A stretch of 64,000 bases of DNA, taken from contig NZ_CP067341.1 in assembly GCF_016638705.1 (NCBI RefSeq), positions 1,491,501 to 1,555,500 on the forward strand. The letters are read 5' to 3'. The notes beneath the pieces are model-generated. The model was not told the origin of the DNA. It was given only the letters and a program-made list of their open reading frames with translations, and did no database searches. Below are positions 37,075 through 45,170 of this stretch, piece by piece. The translations under genes were made by a program, and so were the position numbers. Source of the DNA: Lysinibacillus agricola (lineage in GTDB: Bacteria; Bacillota; Bacilli; Bacillales_A; Planococcaceae). Positions within the stretch are counted from its first letter, which is position 1; each line of letters starts with the position of its first letter.

Positions 37075-37108
37075 AGTGTTGGAGCTTTGGGGCTCCGACA
37101 CTTTTTTG
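37075..37108 (+). terminator. terminator after glnA
   Basis: GTGTTGGAGC and GCTCCGACAC pair nearly perfectly, followed by TTTTTT. Confidence 0.88.
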
Positions 37109-37383
37109 ATTTAAAATACAAAGAAGAAGGCCAGGCCACCCAATCTTTCCTAAATAGGGATAGCCTTTTTTAGTTAGTTAGCTCACTTTGGATAATTAAT
37201 TTGTATTTTTCATTTAGTTCTTGGTTAAAGATGTAAGTATTATTTTCAGTTGAAAATCTAAAAGTATAAGGTATTTCTAACCACCCTCCTAATATACAGC
37301 TTTTGCTTTTACTCCTGATATATTTTATTGTGACAAATCTTCCCTTTTATTCTATGATTAGAAGAAAAAGGGGGATAAAACAT
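37109..37383. other. spacer with a possible minus-strand gene remnant
   Basis: On the minus strand an open frame ends at 37170-37172 and reads EIPYTFRFSTENNTYIFNQE and onwards, which looks like natural protein. A GGAGGG ribosome-like site lies 9-10 nt before an ATA codon where an ATG would be expected. It is probably a small gene that lost its start. The plus strand holds the leader for the following small gene. Confidence 0.35.
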
Positions 37384-37560
37384 ATGGCGCAAGCGACTCA
37401 AGTAGTTACCATCCAAAATAATGATATTGTGCAATTTGAAAATGATATTAATAATGCTCTATTAGATTTAAGTGGCTATCTGATTGTAGATATTAAATAC
37501 AATACTTTATATATTGGTGATCAGACAGTTATACATTCGGCTTTAATTATTTATAAATAG
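37384..37560 (+). CDS. small protein, 58 residues, possibly Cse60-like
   Basis: ATG 37384 lies after AAGGGGG; the frame opens earlier (37303) without a ribosome site. The protein begins MAQATQVVTIQ and ends LIVDIKYNTLYI..HSALIIYK. The pattern of an amphipathic helix, VDIKY strand and S-x-LIIY end recalls small sporulation-linked Cse60-type proteins, but this is a visual resemblance only. It is followed 23 nt later by another small gene. Confidence 0.6.
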   Translation: MAQATQVVTIQNNDIVQFENDINNALLDLSGYLIVDIKYNTLYIGDQTVIHSALIIYK

Positions 37561-37583
37561 CTTACTTAAAGGGGAGATAGAAC

Positions 37584-37793
37584 TTGTCAAAAGTATATTG
37601 GGTATCAATTGCTAAAAGAACAGATGAATCTGAAGTGGAGCAGAATGTCATTGAAAAAATATTTGCCAAGAAATCTGAGCTAAAGGATTTTCTAGATAAA
37701 GAAGGTTATTGTAAGGCAGCGAAAAATCAATATATTAAAATCAATGATGAATCGATATACGAAGCGGCAATTGAGAAAGTAAAAATGAAATAA
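37584..37793 (+). CDS. small hypothetical protein, 69 residues
   Basis: TTG 37584 has AAGGGGAG upstream. The product is charged and probably helical (KRTDESEVEQNVIEKIFAKK), with no membrane segment or signal peptide. Codon usage is like neighbouring genes. I do not recognise it. It is probably cotranscribed with the 58-residue gene, and the 21-nt repeat array begins 18 nt after its stop. Confidence 0.6.
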   Translation: MSKVYWVSIAKRTDESEVEQNVIEKIFAKKSELKDFLDKEGYCKAAKNQYIKINDESIYEAAIEKVKMK

Positions 37794-37811
37794 TCATTGA
37801 TATAAGAGTTT

Positions 37812-38030
37812 ACCCGCGGAAAAGAAGTGAATACCCGCGCGAATCAGGGAAATACCCGCGGAAGAGAAGCGAATACCCGCGCGAATCAGGGAAATACCCG
37901 CGGAAGAGAAGTGAATACCCGCGCGAATCAGAGAAATACCCGCGGAAGAGAAGCGAATACCCGCGCGAATCAGGGAAATACCCGCGGAAGAGAAGCGAAT
38001 ACCCGCGCGCCAGAGAAATACCCGCGAGAA
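37812..38030. repeat. 21-nt-unit array in 42-nt dimers (ACCCGCGGAAGAGAAG)
   Basis: Two 21-nt units alternate: ACCCGCGGAAGAGAAGYGAAT and ACCCGCGCGAATCAGGGAAAT, about 10 in all, nearly identical between repeats. It is far more GC-rich than its surroundings. A GTG-started frame of 68 codons (NTRANQG/NTRGREA repeats) crosses it but is explained by the period and is probably not a gene. Confidence 0.93.
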
Positions 38031-38084
38031 TAATGTCGCAATTACCCTAAGCCATGCTCACTTGATTTAAGCATGACTCCATTA

Positions 38085-38455
38085 TTAAAATAATGATAAA
38101 AGAAATTGCTTATCTTCAGGGAAGGTTAATGTTAAATTGAGTAATTCATCTTTTGATTTCCAGCATTTTCATAAATCAGTTCATCAGGATAATATCATCA
38201 TTTGTCCACCGATAATGATTGTCTCAAAGTAACGAACTTCCACTGCGTCATTATTTTTATGTAACACTTCTTGACGACATCTACTACAAATCCAGTTTCT
38301 TCATATACTTCACGTATACAACATGACTCAAAATTTTCGGTAGCTTCCTTTCCACCTGATGGTACTGCCCATGTTTTTGCTTCTTTTTTTGTACCTTGCA
38401 AAACCATTAATAATTGATTGTCTTCATTGAAGCAAATTATGCAGCTCCTTGCCAC
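38085..38455 (-). pseudogene. Nudix hydrolase pseudogene with multiple frameshifts
   Basis: The first 65 or so codons are intact, including the Nudix box G-x5-E-x7-REVYEETGF. After KKCYIK the protein continues only by changing frame: NNDAVEVRYFETIIIGGQMM, then PDELIYENA, then WKSKDELLNLT and FPEDKQFLLSLF, ending at 38085. At least three small indels are needed to restore a protein of normal Nudix length. The remaining 85-codon frame is unlikely to be functional. Confidence 0.85.
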
Positions 38456-38540
38456 TTAATCAATATCAAAACCTCCAATCCGTTTCGGTCTTTTAATTCT
38501 ATTTTTAACCAATAATACTGATTGTGTAAATTAATAAGGC

Positions 38541-38626
38541 CCAAGGAGTCGCCCAGTCGGAACGAAGATCAACTTATATACGTGGTATACGTTTCAACAT
38601 ATGTTATCCCTTATTTTTGGTGATGT
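38541..38626. repeat. MITE-like intergenic repeat, copy 4 (right end only)
   Basis: AGTCGCCCAGTCGGAACGAAGATCA (as two blocks around 38548-38574) and the right outer end TTTTTGGTGATG remain; the left two thirds are gone. It adjoins the AraC-type regulator gene upstream region. Confidence 0.65.
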
Positions 38627-38731
38627 CCCAATAAAAAATAATGCTTTCATTTTAACCAGTCCAAAGTTAGCATAAAAAGACAGGAATAACGAATTCAGAT
38701 ATTTTAAGCTATAAGCAAGGAGTGAGAGCAC

Positions 38732-39595
38732 TTGAGTTGGATTGAGTCGATTCAAAAAGCAATTAATTATATCGAGGAGCATTTATTAGATGACATCACA
38801 ATGGAGCAACTCGCGCGAGAGGTAAATTCTTCGGTCTTTCATTTTCAACGGACTTTCTCAATTCTAACAGATATGTCTATTGCAGATTATATAAGACGCA
38901 GAAGATTAACATTAGCGGCACAAGAATTAATGAATACGGAGCAAAAAATAATCGATCTCGCCTACAAATATGGCTACGACTCTCCTGAAGCTTTCACAAA
39001 GGCATTTCGGAAGCAGCATCATGTATCGCCTAGTGAAGCAAGAAAGAAACAAGGACAACTACAATCATACAATCGCCTGGTCATCCAGGTGAGCTTGAAG
39101 GGAGCAGAACCAATGAAGTATAAAATCGTAGAAAAAGAAAAGTTTCAAGTGGTTGGAGTAAAAAGAACGTTTGATTGTCAGAATGGTGAGAATACGCGAG
39201 GCATTCCTCAATTTTGGGATGAAATAAACAGCAAAGGGATGGACGATCATTTATTTAAATTAAATAATGGAGAAATTAAAGGGGTACTTGGTGTATGTGT
39301 ACCAAATGCCGGGGAAGAAAAAAATGGCCTAATTGATTATTGGGTTGCAACGGATCATATGGGCGATGTCCCAGAAAATCTATTAGCGATGGAAGTACCA
39401 GCATCTAAATGGGTTGTGTTTGAAGTACATGGCCCTATGCCGGATGCTATGCAAAATACTTGGAAACAAATTTACTCTGAATGGTTCCCATCTAATTCAT
39501 ACGAACCTACTGGGACGGCTGAGCTGGAAGTGTATTCAGACGAAGATCCATTTAGTCCTGACCTTTATTCTGAAATTTGGATTCCGATTAAGTAA
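38732..39595 (+). CDS. AraC-family regulator with GyrI-like effector domain
   Basis: This 287-residue protein has an N-terminal AraC/XylS DNA-binding domain (1-105; DITMEQLAREVNSS, IIDLAYKYGYDSPEAFTKAF) and a C-terminal GyrI-like/Bacterial-transcription-activator effector domain (about 127-287). This is the SoxS-Rob-like layout of multidrug or small-molecule sensors. TTG 38732 follows AAGGAG. It is monocistronic and ends at a terminator. Targets are unknown. Confidence 0.87.
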   Translation: MSWIESIQKAINYIEEHLLDDITMEQLAREVNSSVFHFQRTFSILTDMSIADYIRRRRLTLAAQELMNTEQKIIDLAYKYGYDSPEAFTKAFRKQHHVSPSEARKKQGQLQSYNRLVIQVSLKGAEPMKYKIVEKEKFQVVGVKRTFDCQNGENTRGIPQFWDEINSKGMDDHLFKLNNGEIKGVLGVCVPNAGEEKNGLIDYWVATDHMGDVPENLLAMEVPASKWVVFEVHGPMPDAMQNTWKQIYSEWFPSNSYEPTGTAELEVYSDEDPFSPDLYSEIWIPIK

Positions 39596-39608
39596 CAGAA
39601 ATGAAAGC

Positions 39609-39647
39609 AGCCAAGAATGTTCTTAGGTAAACATTCTTGGCTTTTAT
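39609..39647. terminator. terminator after the AraC-family gene
   Basis: GCCAAGAATGTT and AACATTCTTGGC form a perfect stem, then TTTTATATTTTTT. It may also serve the convergent GNAT gene. Confidence 0.88.
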
Positions 39648-39662
39648 ATTTTTTATTTCAAG

Positions 39663-40187
39663 TTATTTTAATAAAGAGTAAACATTAATGTCATAAAAAG
39701 ATTCTTTTGATTCTTTGTATTCTTGAAATGTTCCTTCAAACGTAAAATTCAATTTCTCTACTACTTTTATAGAATTACTATTACCAGGCTCTACTTTTGC
39801 TTCAATTCTATTTATGTCCAAGGTGTTGAAAGCATAATCAATCAAAGCTGAAATACTTTCTGGCGCATAGCCCTTTCCCCAATATGCTTTAGCAAGATCA
39901 TAGCCAATTTCTGCTGTTGCGTTCTCTACGTCAAAAGAATTGAATCCACAAGAGCCGATAATCTCATTGGATTCCTTCTCAATAATTGTTAAGCGAATAG
40001 CTTTATGCTCCTCAGTCAATTGATCAAAAAGCTCAATCATTTCCTTTGCTTGTTCTTCGTGAGTAAAATTGGTGATATTCATAAATTTAGTAACTTCCGG
40101 GTCTGACCAAATGTTAAATAAACTATGTGCATCAGCCATCTTCATTTTTCTTAAATATAATCTTTTTGTATCAATTTGTTCTATCAA
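39663..40187 (-). CDS. GNAT family N-acetyltransferase (RimJ/RimL type)
   Basis: This 174-residue protein begins IEQIDTKRLYLRKM and has acetyl-CoA loop KAYWGKGYAPE and C-terminal NSNSIKVVEKLNF, the ribosomal-protein-alanine acetyltransferase-like fold. Substrate unknown. TTG 40187 lies 7 nt after GGAGGT; the frame reaches 40301 but no earlier start has a ribosome site. Confidence 0.85.
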   Translation of the reverse strand: MIEQIDTKRLYLRKMKMADAHSLFNIWSDPEVTKFMNITNFTHEEQAKEMIELFDQLTEEHKAIRLTIIEKESNEIIGSCGFNSFDVENATAEIGYDLAKAYWGKGYAPESISALIDYAFNTLDINRIEAKVEPGNSNSIKVVEKLNFTFEGTFQEYKESKESFYDINVYSLLK

Positions 40188-40368
40188 TACTTTTACCTCC
40201 AAGTTTTTAATTAAGTTTGGATGAAAAATATTGCTATCTGCGCATAATTCAGTCCCTTCAAATTTTATGTACTTATTATACATAATTTCAATATTAAACA
40301 ACAGTTCTAGTATTTACTATTAAAGTTATAATGTATGAAGATATATCAAAAGAATGGAGGAAATGAAA

Positions 40369-41160
40369 ATGATAAAGGTAACAGCTGAAAATTTTCCCGG
40401 AATAAAAGAAACGATAAAGAGTGCACCAACATTTGTCTACAGTATACTAGATCAGGTAATAGAAGGCACTGTCTATGCCGACGATGCAAGCTTTCGTTCA
40501 CTACTATTTCAAACCAAAGCAGGGATATACTTTGTTCATGGCGATTCGTCCAGCGAGAAAGTTATAAGTAAACTCGCGGCTTTATTAAAAGAATCGATTG
40601 TGGAAAGTAAACGTTTCACATTATTCAGTTATTCAGATGAATGGAGCGCAAAAATTGAGCAACGATTAAATAATTATGTGAATAAATTAGAAAGATACAA
40701 TTTTAGCTTTGATATAAATGCTTATAACAATAGAGAGAAACGAGATTCACTTGATTACGAATGCATTAAAATCAAGCAACATCAAATTGATCATAGTTTA
40801 GAATTTGACAATCAATATTATGAGGAATACTGGGGATCTACTGATGATTTTCTAGAAAAAGGCTTTGGTTTTTGTCTTCAGCATGAAAATAAGATCATTA
40901 GCGAAGCAGTTTCTATTTTTAAATCTCATCAATTTGCAGAGATTGATATAATAACTGATTCCAACTATAGAGGAAAAGGATTAGCAGGCTTCATTGTAGA
41001 AAAATTTATTGATGATTGCCTTTTAAATGATTTACAGCCTTGTTGGGATTGTGATATTGATAACCATGGATCTTATCATTTAGGCGCTAAGTTAGGCTTT
41101 ACTAATCCAGTAAAATATACAGTTTTTTATAAAAGCACAAAAGTTAAGCTCACGGTGTAG
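40369..41160 (+). CDS. GNAT-type acetyltransferase, two-lobed
   Basis: This 263-residue protein has a catalytic GNAT domain in its C-terminal third with loop DSNYRGKGLAGFIVEKF; the N-terminal half is a second, degenerate lobe. The layout fits the GNAT_acetyltran family of 250-270 residues common in Bacillus. ATG 40369 lies 8 nt after GGAGG. Substrate unknown. The downstream terminator stem includes the final codons. Confidence 0.8.
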   Translation: MIKVTAENFPGIKETIKSAPTFVYSILDQVIEGTVYADDASFRSLLFQTKAGIYFVHGDSSSEKVISKLAALLKESIVESKRFTLFSYSDEWSAKIEQRLNNYVNKLERYNFSFDINAYNNREKRDSLDYECIKIKQHQIDHSLEFDNQYYEEYWGSTDDFLEKGFGFCLQHENKIISEAVSIFKSHQFAEIDIITDSNYRGKGLAGFIVEKFIDDCLLNDLQPCWDCDIDNHGSYHLGAKLGFTNPVKYTVFYKSTKVKLTV

Positions 41161-41184
41161 AAATAACATCGTGAGTTTTTTTTA
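41149..41184 (+). terminator. terminator after the two-lobed GNAT gene
   Basis: CTCACGGTGT and AACATCGTGAG pair, then eight T's. The right arm and the following sequence also belong to the phospholipase-like remnant at 41165-41250. Confidence 0.8.
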
Positions 41185-41250
41185 TTATTCAAAAGAATAT
41201 ATTACGCATATCAAAGATATTTTAGAATAATTTGGTATCTCTAATTTCAA
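41165..41250 (-). pseudogene. decayed 3' end of a PLA2-like mini-protein gene
   Basis: On the minus strand this reads RDTKLF, a stop, then NIFDMRNIFF and a stop. The intact gene at 58342-58605 ends RDAKLFYNIFEMRNRFF, and both are followed by CTCACGATGTT. The nucleotide likeness continues about 80 nt. It is a broken second copy; the rest of the gene is gone. Confidence 0.7.
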
Positions 41251-41265
41251 TATTTTAAATGTGAG

Positions 41266-41295
41266 AATATCATTATGTAATGACATAATGATATT
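41266..41295. promoter_or_regulatory. perfect 30-bp palindromic operator upstream of the sugar locus
   Basis: AATATCATTATGT (41266-41278) and ACATAATGATATT (41283-41295) are perfect 13-bp arms around AATG. The core TTATGTAATGACAT recurs, inverted, in the promoter of the binding-protein gene (45111-45124). It is the best candidate site for the GntR regulator. Confidence 0.75.
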
Positions 41296-41342
41296 GATAT
41301 ATTTCAACTTAGTGCTATAATGAACGGTAAGTAAACGTTTAC
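41294..41342 (+). promoter_or_regulatory. promoter with cre-like palindrome, start of the sugar locus
   Basis: TTGATA (41294-41299) and TATAAT (41316-41321) are 16 nt apart; the -35 overlaps the operator. GTAAACGTTTAC (41331-41342), a perfect cre-like palindrome, lies at about the transcription start. The leader to gntR would be about 480 nt, so a nearer promoter (TATAAT 41743-41748) may also act. Confidence 0.6.
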
Positions 41343-41742
41343 CATTCTCGGAAGTCAGAATATTCTTATATATATTCAACGCTTGTTCATTATTAGTTAT
41401 ATAGAGAGGTGAACTAATTACATATATCTTTACTATATTGTAAGAGAAAGAAGTTCGAAAAATTTTAGTGGGATTAGTTAATTGTGAGTCATCTCTTTAA
41501 AGATGATGAAAATATATCATTCACATTCGGTTTGTATAAATAAAGTCCGATTTGTACTGTTATCAATTTCGTCTCAGCTAATGTTGTTCAGATTTTTCCC
41601 AGAAATACTTTTTTAAATCTGTGACATATACTAGAGGATTTATCTTGATTATTAAATTGATCACTAAGATGTATGTAAATATTTCAAAATACTTTGCTTT
41701 TAACTAGAACATTTATAAAATAATCTTAGGGAAAGTTTTATA
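41343..41742. other. AT-rich leader with no recognisable gene
   Basis: No frame with ribosome site and natural codon use was found on either strand. It may be a long leader RNA or the place of a deleted gene. Confidence 0.4.
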
Positions 41743-41813
41743 TATAATAAGGAACTTTACGACTAAAAAACGGACTTATTTATTTTAAATAGCTGCATGT
41801 TGGAGGTATAAAT

Positions 41814-42554
41814 ATGGCTCATCAATTAGATAAATCAATACCAATCCCTTTGTATTACCAATTAAAGGAATTGATTTTAAACGATATAAAAAATGGAACA
41901 TTAAAAGTAGGTGATGCGATACCAATAGAAAAAGAATTAAGTGCTATTTATGGCATCAGTCGAACAACTGTACGTCAAGCAGTAGCTGAACTCGTTCAAG
42001 AAGGATGGTTATACAGAGTAAAAAGTAAAGGAACATTTGTAAAAGCGCCAAAAATTGAACAAAGCTTTATTCAAGCACTTGGTTCATTTAATGATCAAAT
42101 AAGAGACCTTGGTATGACACCAAGCACGGAAGTAGTGGAATTAGAAGTAATAGATGTACCTGGATTTGTATCAGAGAAATTAAATATTCCATTAGGCTCA
42201 AAAGTTATTTATTTACATCGAAGAAGGTTTGCAGATAATGAGCCAATTGTGATGGTCAAAACGTACCTTCCATATGATAAATGTAAATTTGTGCTCGAAA
42301 AGGATCTTGTAAAAGAATCTTTGTACCCTATTTTAGGTGAATTTTCAGAAACACAAATAAGCAAAATTAGACGTTATATCGAAGCTGTTGAAGCGGAGAA
42401 ATATGATTTTGACTATTTAAATATGGAAAAAGGTAAGGCAATCCAAAAATTTATTTCCATTGGATTTAACTATCGAGATGAACCAATTGAATACTCCATT
42501 GCACGATATAGGGGAGATAAAAATAGTTTTGAAATTATAATTACAGCTACTTAA
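41814..42554 (+). CDS. GntR family regulator, HutC subfamily (UTRA domain)
   Basis: This 246-residue repressor has a winged helix (about 12-75; YGISRTTVRQAVAELVQEGWLYRVKSKGTFV) and a UTRA effector domain (about 90-240) that binds small phosphorylated sugars or acids. TTGGAGGT precedes the ATG. It starts the catabolic locus, so the locus substrate or intermediate is its likely effector. The shared palindromic core at 41273-41286 and 45111-45124 is its likely operator. Confidence 0.9.
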   Translation: MAHQLDKSIPIPLYYQLKELILNDIKNGTLKVGDAIPIEKELSAIYGISRTTVRQAVAELVQEGWLYRVKSKGTFVKAPKIEQSFIQALGSFNDQIRDLGMTPSTEVVELEVIDVPGFVSEKLNIPLGSKVIYLHRRRFADNEPIVMVKTYLPYDKCKFVLEKDLVKESLYPILGEFSETQISKIRRYIEAVEAEKYDFDYLNMEKGKAIQKFISIGFNYRDEPIEYSIARYRGDKNSFEIIITAT

Positions 42555-42572
42555 ATAGAGGTGAGCAGAAAA

Positions 42573-44099
42573 GTGGAAAGATATATCTTAGCGCATGATC
42601 TTGGTACTTCTGGAAATAAGGCAACGTTATTTCATGAATCAGGAAGATTAATAGATAGTTATATTTCTTCGTATCCCACTCACTATTTTAATGAAAATTG
42701 GGTAGAACAAAACCCAAATGATTGGTGGGATGCGGTTTGTTCATCTACTTTGAATATCCTTAAAAACTCAAATATTGACCCAAAACAAATAGAAGTGGTG
42801 AGTTTTAGTGGCCAAATGATGGGGTGTTTAGTAGTAGACAAAAAAGGTGAACCATTACGTCCCTCCATAATTTGGGCTGATCAACGTTCAGTTAAGCAAT
42901 CAATGGAATTAGAGAAAACCATTGCTCAAACAGAGTTTTATCAGATTGTTGGACATCGTAATACACCTTCTTATGGTATACAAAAATTAATGTGGATACG
43001 TGATAATGAATCTGAAATTTATAAAAAAACTTATAAGACGCTAAATGCTAAAGATTATATTGTATTTAAATTAACAGGGAAATTTGTCACTGATTACTCA
43101 GATGGAAACAGTATGGGTTGCTTCGATTTGAAAACATTTACATGGTCTAAACGCATTATCGAGGCGAGTAACATTGAGATATCGAAATTACCTGACTTAA
43201 AACCATCTACTTATCAAGCAGGTGTAATTTTACAAGATGCAGCAAAAGTAACTGGTCTTGCTGAAGGAACAAAAGTTGTCATTGGTGCTGGAGATGGTGT
43301 GACAGCGAGTATCGGTGCGGGATCTGTTAGGGAAGGAAAGACGTATTGTTCCCTAGGTACATCTGCATGGGTTACTACGACTTCTAAAAACCCTATTTTT
43401 GATCCAGAAATGCGCATTGTAACATGGGCACATGCAATTCCAGGATATTATGCGCCTAACGGTACAATGCAATATGCAGGTGGCTCGTTCAACTGGATGA
43501 AAGAAACACTATGTCAGGCTGAAATACAAACTGCTGAGCAAACAGGTAGTTCACCATATGATCTAATAAATAAAAAGATTGAAAAGGCGTCCCCTGGTTC
43601 GCAAGGAGTTCTATTTTTACCGTATCTTTTGGGAGAGCGAGCTCCACGCTGGGACACCGTCTCTAAGGGGAGTTATTTAGGCATTAAATCAGATACCACC
43701 CATGAAGAGATGCTAAGAAGTGTTGTAGAAGGTGTTACCTATAACTTGGGGATTGTTTTTGACATTTTAAAGGAGCATATCGACATTGAAGACCTAATTG
43801 TGATTGGTGGTGGCGCCAAAAGTAAGGTTTGGTGTCAGATTATTGCAGACGTATTTCAGTTACCTGTCCATATCCCTAATTATTTGGATGAAGCTGGATC
43901 TATGGGTGCTGCAATTATAGGTGGTGTGGGCGCAGGTATTTATGATAGCTTTGATGTTATTGAAAATTTCTTGCATATTCAAGGTTCTCAACAGCCTAAT
44001 CCACAGTTGGTCGAAACGTATCAACTTGCTAAAAGACAGTTCGATGACTTTTACTTTGCTATACAAAAGGTATATGAAAAATATAAATCTGTTTATTAG
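42573..44099 (+). CDS. FGGY-family carbohydrate kinase (xylulokinase-like)
   Basis: This protein of about 508 residues has the FGGY N-terminal ATPase motif AHDLGTSGNKATLF, the substrate segment FNENWVEQNPNDWWDA, GAGDGVTASIGAG and the C-terminal VIGGGAKSKVW. It should phosphorylate a sugar, polyol or sugar acid. It resembles xylulokinase, but substrate cannot be fixed. GTG 42573 follows GAGGTG by 10 nt; the GTG at 42561 lies inside that ribosome site. It follows the GntR gene by 18 nt. Confidence 0.88.
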   Translation: MERYILAHDLGTSGNKATLFHESGRLIDSYISSYPTHYFNENWVEQNPNDWWDAVCSSTLNILKNSNIDPKQIEVVSFSGQMMGCLVVDKKGEPLRPSIIWADQRSVKQSMELEKTIAQTEFYQIVGHRNTPSYGIQKLMWIRDNESEIYKKTYKTLNAKDYIVFKLTGKFVTDYSDGNSMGCFDLKTFTWSKRIIEASNIEISKLPDLKPSTYQAGVILQDAAKVTGLAEGTKVVIGAGDGVTASIGAGSVREGKTYCSLGTSAWVTTTSKNPIFDPEMRIVTWAHAIPGYYAPNGTMQYAGGSFNWMKETLCQAEIQTAEQTGSSPYDLINKKIEKASPGSQGVLFLPYLLGERAPRWDTVSKGSYLGIKSDTTHEEMLRSVVEGVTYNLGIVFDILKEHIDIEDLIVIGGGAKSKVWCQIIADVFQLPVHIPNYLDEAGSMGAAIIGGVGAGIYDSFDVIENFLHIQGSQQPNPQLVETYQLAKRQFDDFYFAIQKVYEKYKSVY

Positions 44100-44246
44100 T
44101 TTAATAATGAAGGATACGTATCTAAGTAAATCATTAAGCTGAAATTCCATTATGTACCTTTAATATTCAGAATATTACGACGATTAAATCGATGATATAG
44201 GCAATATTGATTTGAATAAGGTAGACGAAAAAAGGGAGGTATAGAT

Positions 44247-45023
44247 GTGCAAATACTGACAGAGCTATTTTCATTAAAAGGAAAGGCCGTTTTAATTACA
44301 GGAGGAGCTCGTGGCATTGGCAAGACTGTTGCAGAAAGTTTAGCTGAAGCGGGAGCTAATGTAGTTATTTTTGATATTAATGGTGAACAGGCAGAAGAAA
44401 CAGCAAAAGAAATTGCAGAGAAAACAGGGAGAAGGACATTTTCTCAGGAAGTAGACGTTACTGATTATCAAGCCATTCAAAGGGCATTAGAACGTTCGAT
44501 TTATGAAATGGGTAGTATTGAGTTACTTTTGAATAACGCAGGAATTGTTATTCAAAAGCCTGTAATTGAGTCAACACCAGAAGAATGGAACCGCGTTATA
44601 GATGTAAATCTAAATGGAGTTTATTATGCTGCTCAATTATTTGGTAAGTATTTAGTACAAAACCAAATCAAAGGTTCTATTGTAAATACAGCATCAATGT
44701 CAGGTATTATTGTTAATTATCCACAATTACAGGCATCATACAATACATCGAAGGCGGGTGTTACACATTTAACAAAATCATTAGCCTATGAATGGGCTCA
44801 GTACGGCATCCGAGTAAATTGTATTAGTCCAGGATATATGTTTACAGAGCTTACAGCATTTGTTCGAGAGGATTGGCAAGAACAATGGGCTACATGGACA
44901 CCAATGAAACGTCTAGGTGACCCAGCTGAATTAGTCGGGGCAGTTATTTATTTATTATCAGATGCAGCATCTTTTACTACTGGAAGTGAGCTTGTAATAG
45001 ATGGAGGATTTACGATTATTTAA
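44247..45023 (+). CDS. short-chain dehydrogenase/reductase
   Basis: This 258-residue classical SDR has the cofactor motif TGGARGIG (18-25), NNAG (96-99) and catalytic S150, Y165, K169. D44 after strand 2 suggests NAD(H). Similar enzymes oxidise polyols such as arabinitol, or 3-keto sugars. GTG 44247 lies 6 nt after AGGGAGGT; the nearby ATG is out of frame. It lies between the kinase and the transporter promoter. Confidence 0.88.
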   Translation: MQILTELFSLKGKAVLITGGARGIGKTVAESLAEAGANVVIFDINGEQAEETAKEIAEKTGRRTFSQEVDVTDYQAIQRALERSIYEMGSIELLLNNAGIVIQKPVIESTPEEWNRVIDVNLNGVYYAAQLFGKYLVQNQIKGSIVNTASMSGIIVNYPQLQASYNTSKAGVTHLTKSLAYEWAQYGIRVNCISPGYMFTELTAFVREDWQEQWATWTPMKRLGDPAELVGAVIYLLSDAASFTTGSELVIDGGFTII

Positions 45024-45063
45024 TATTAAAAGACAGAATTTACTGAATAGTTTTTAAATGAGG

Positions 45064-45092
45064 TTGTAAACGCTTCCTTTAGATAGTATAGT
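45064..45092 (+). promoter_or_regulatory. promoter of the ABC importer operon with cre site
   Basis: TTGTAA (45064-45069) and TATAGT (45087-45092) are 17 nt apart. TGTAAACGCTTCCT (45065-45078) matches the CcpA cre consensus TGWAARCGYTWNCW at every position and covers the -35, so glucose repression is expected. Confidence 0.75.
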
Positions 45093-45107
45093 ATGTCTTA
45101 TTAAGTT

Positions 45108-45124
45108 GTAATGTCATTACATAA
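45108..45124. promoter_or_regulatory. operator-like palindrome downstream of the importer promoter
   Basis: GTAATGTCATTAC (45108-45120) is palindromic around one base. With the next bases, ATGTCATTACATAA is the exact reverse complement of the operator core at 41273-41286. Its place just after the transcription start suits a repressor. Confidence 0.7.
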
Positions 45125-45170
45125 GGATGTAGTGATATTGCGATAATACAAATATAAGGAGGAAAAGACC

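Noticed and set aside
37812..38030. CRISPR array or NTRANQG/NTRGREA repeat protein
   Set aside because: Units are contiguous with no unique spacers and no cas genes nearby; the GTG frame has no proper ribosome site and is a by-product of the 42-nt period.
41185..41379. 64-codon minus-strand frame
   Set aside because: It runs through the operator palindrome, promoter and phospholipase-like remnant in a different frame; no ribosome site.
42561..42572. GTG 42561 as start of the FGGY kinase
   Set aside because: It lies within the GAGGTG ribosome site; GTG 42573 has proper spacing and gives the normal family N-terminus.
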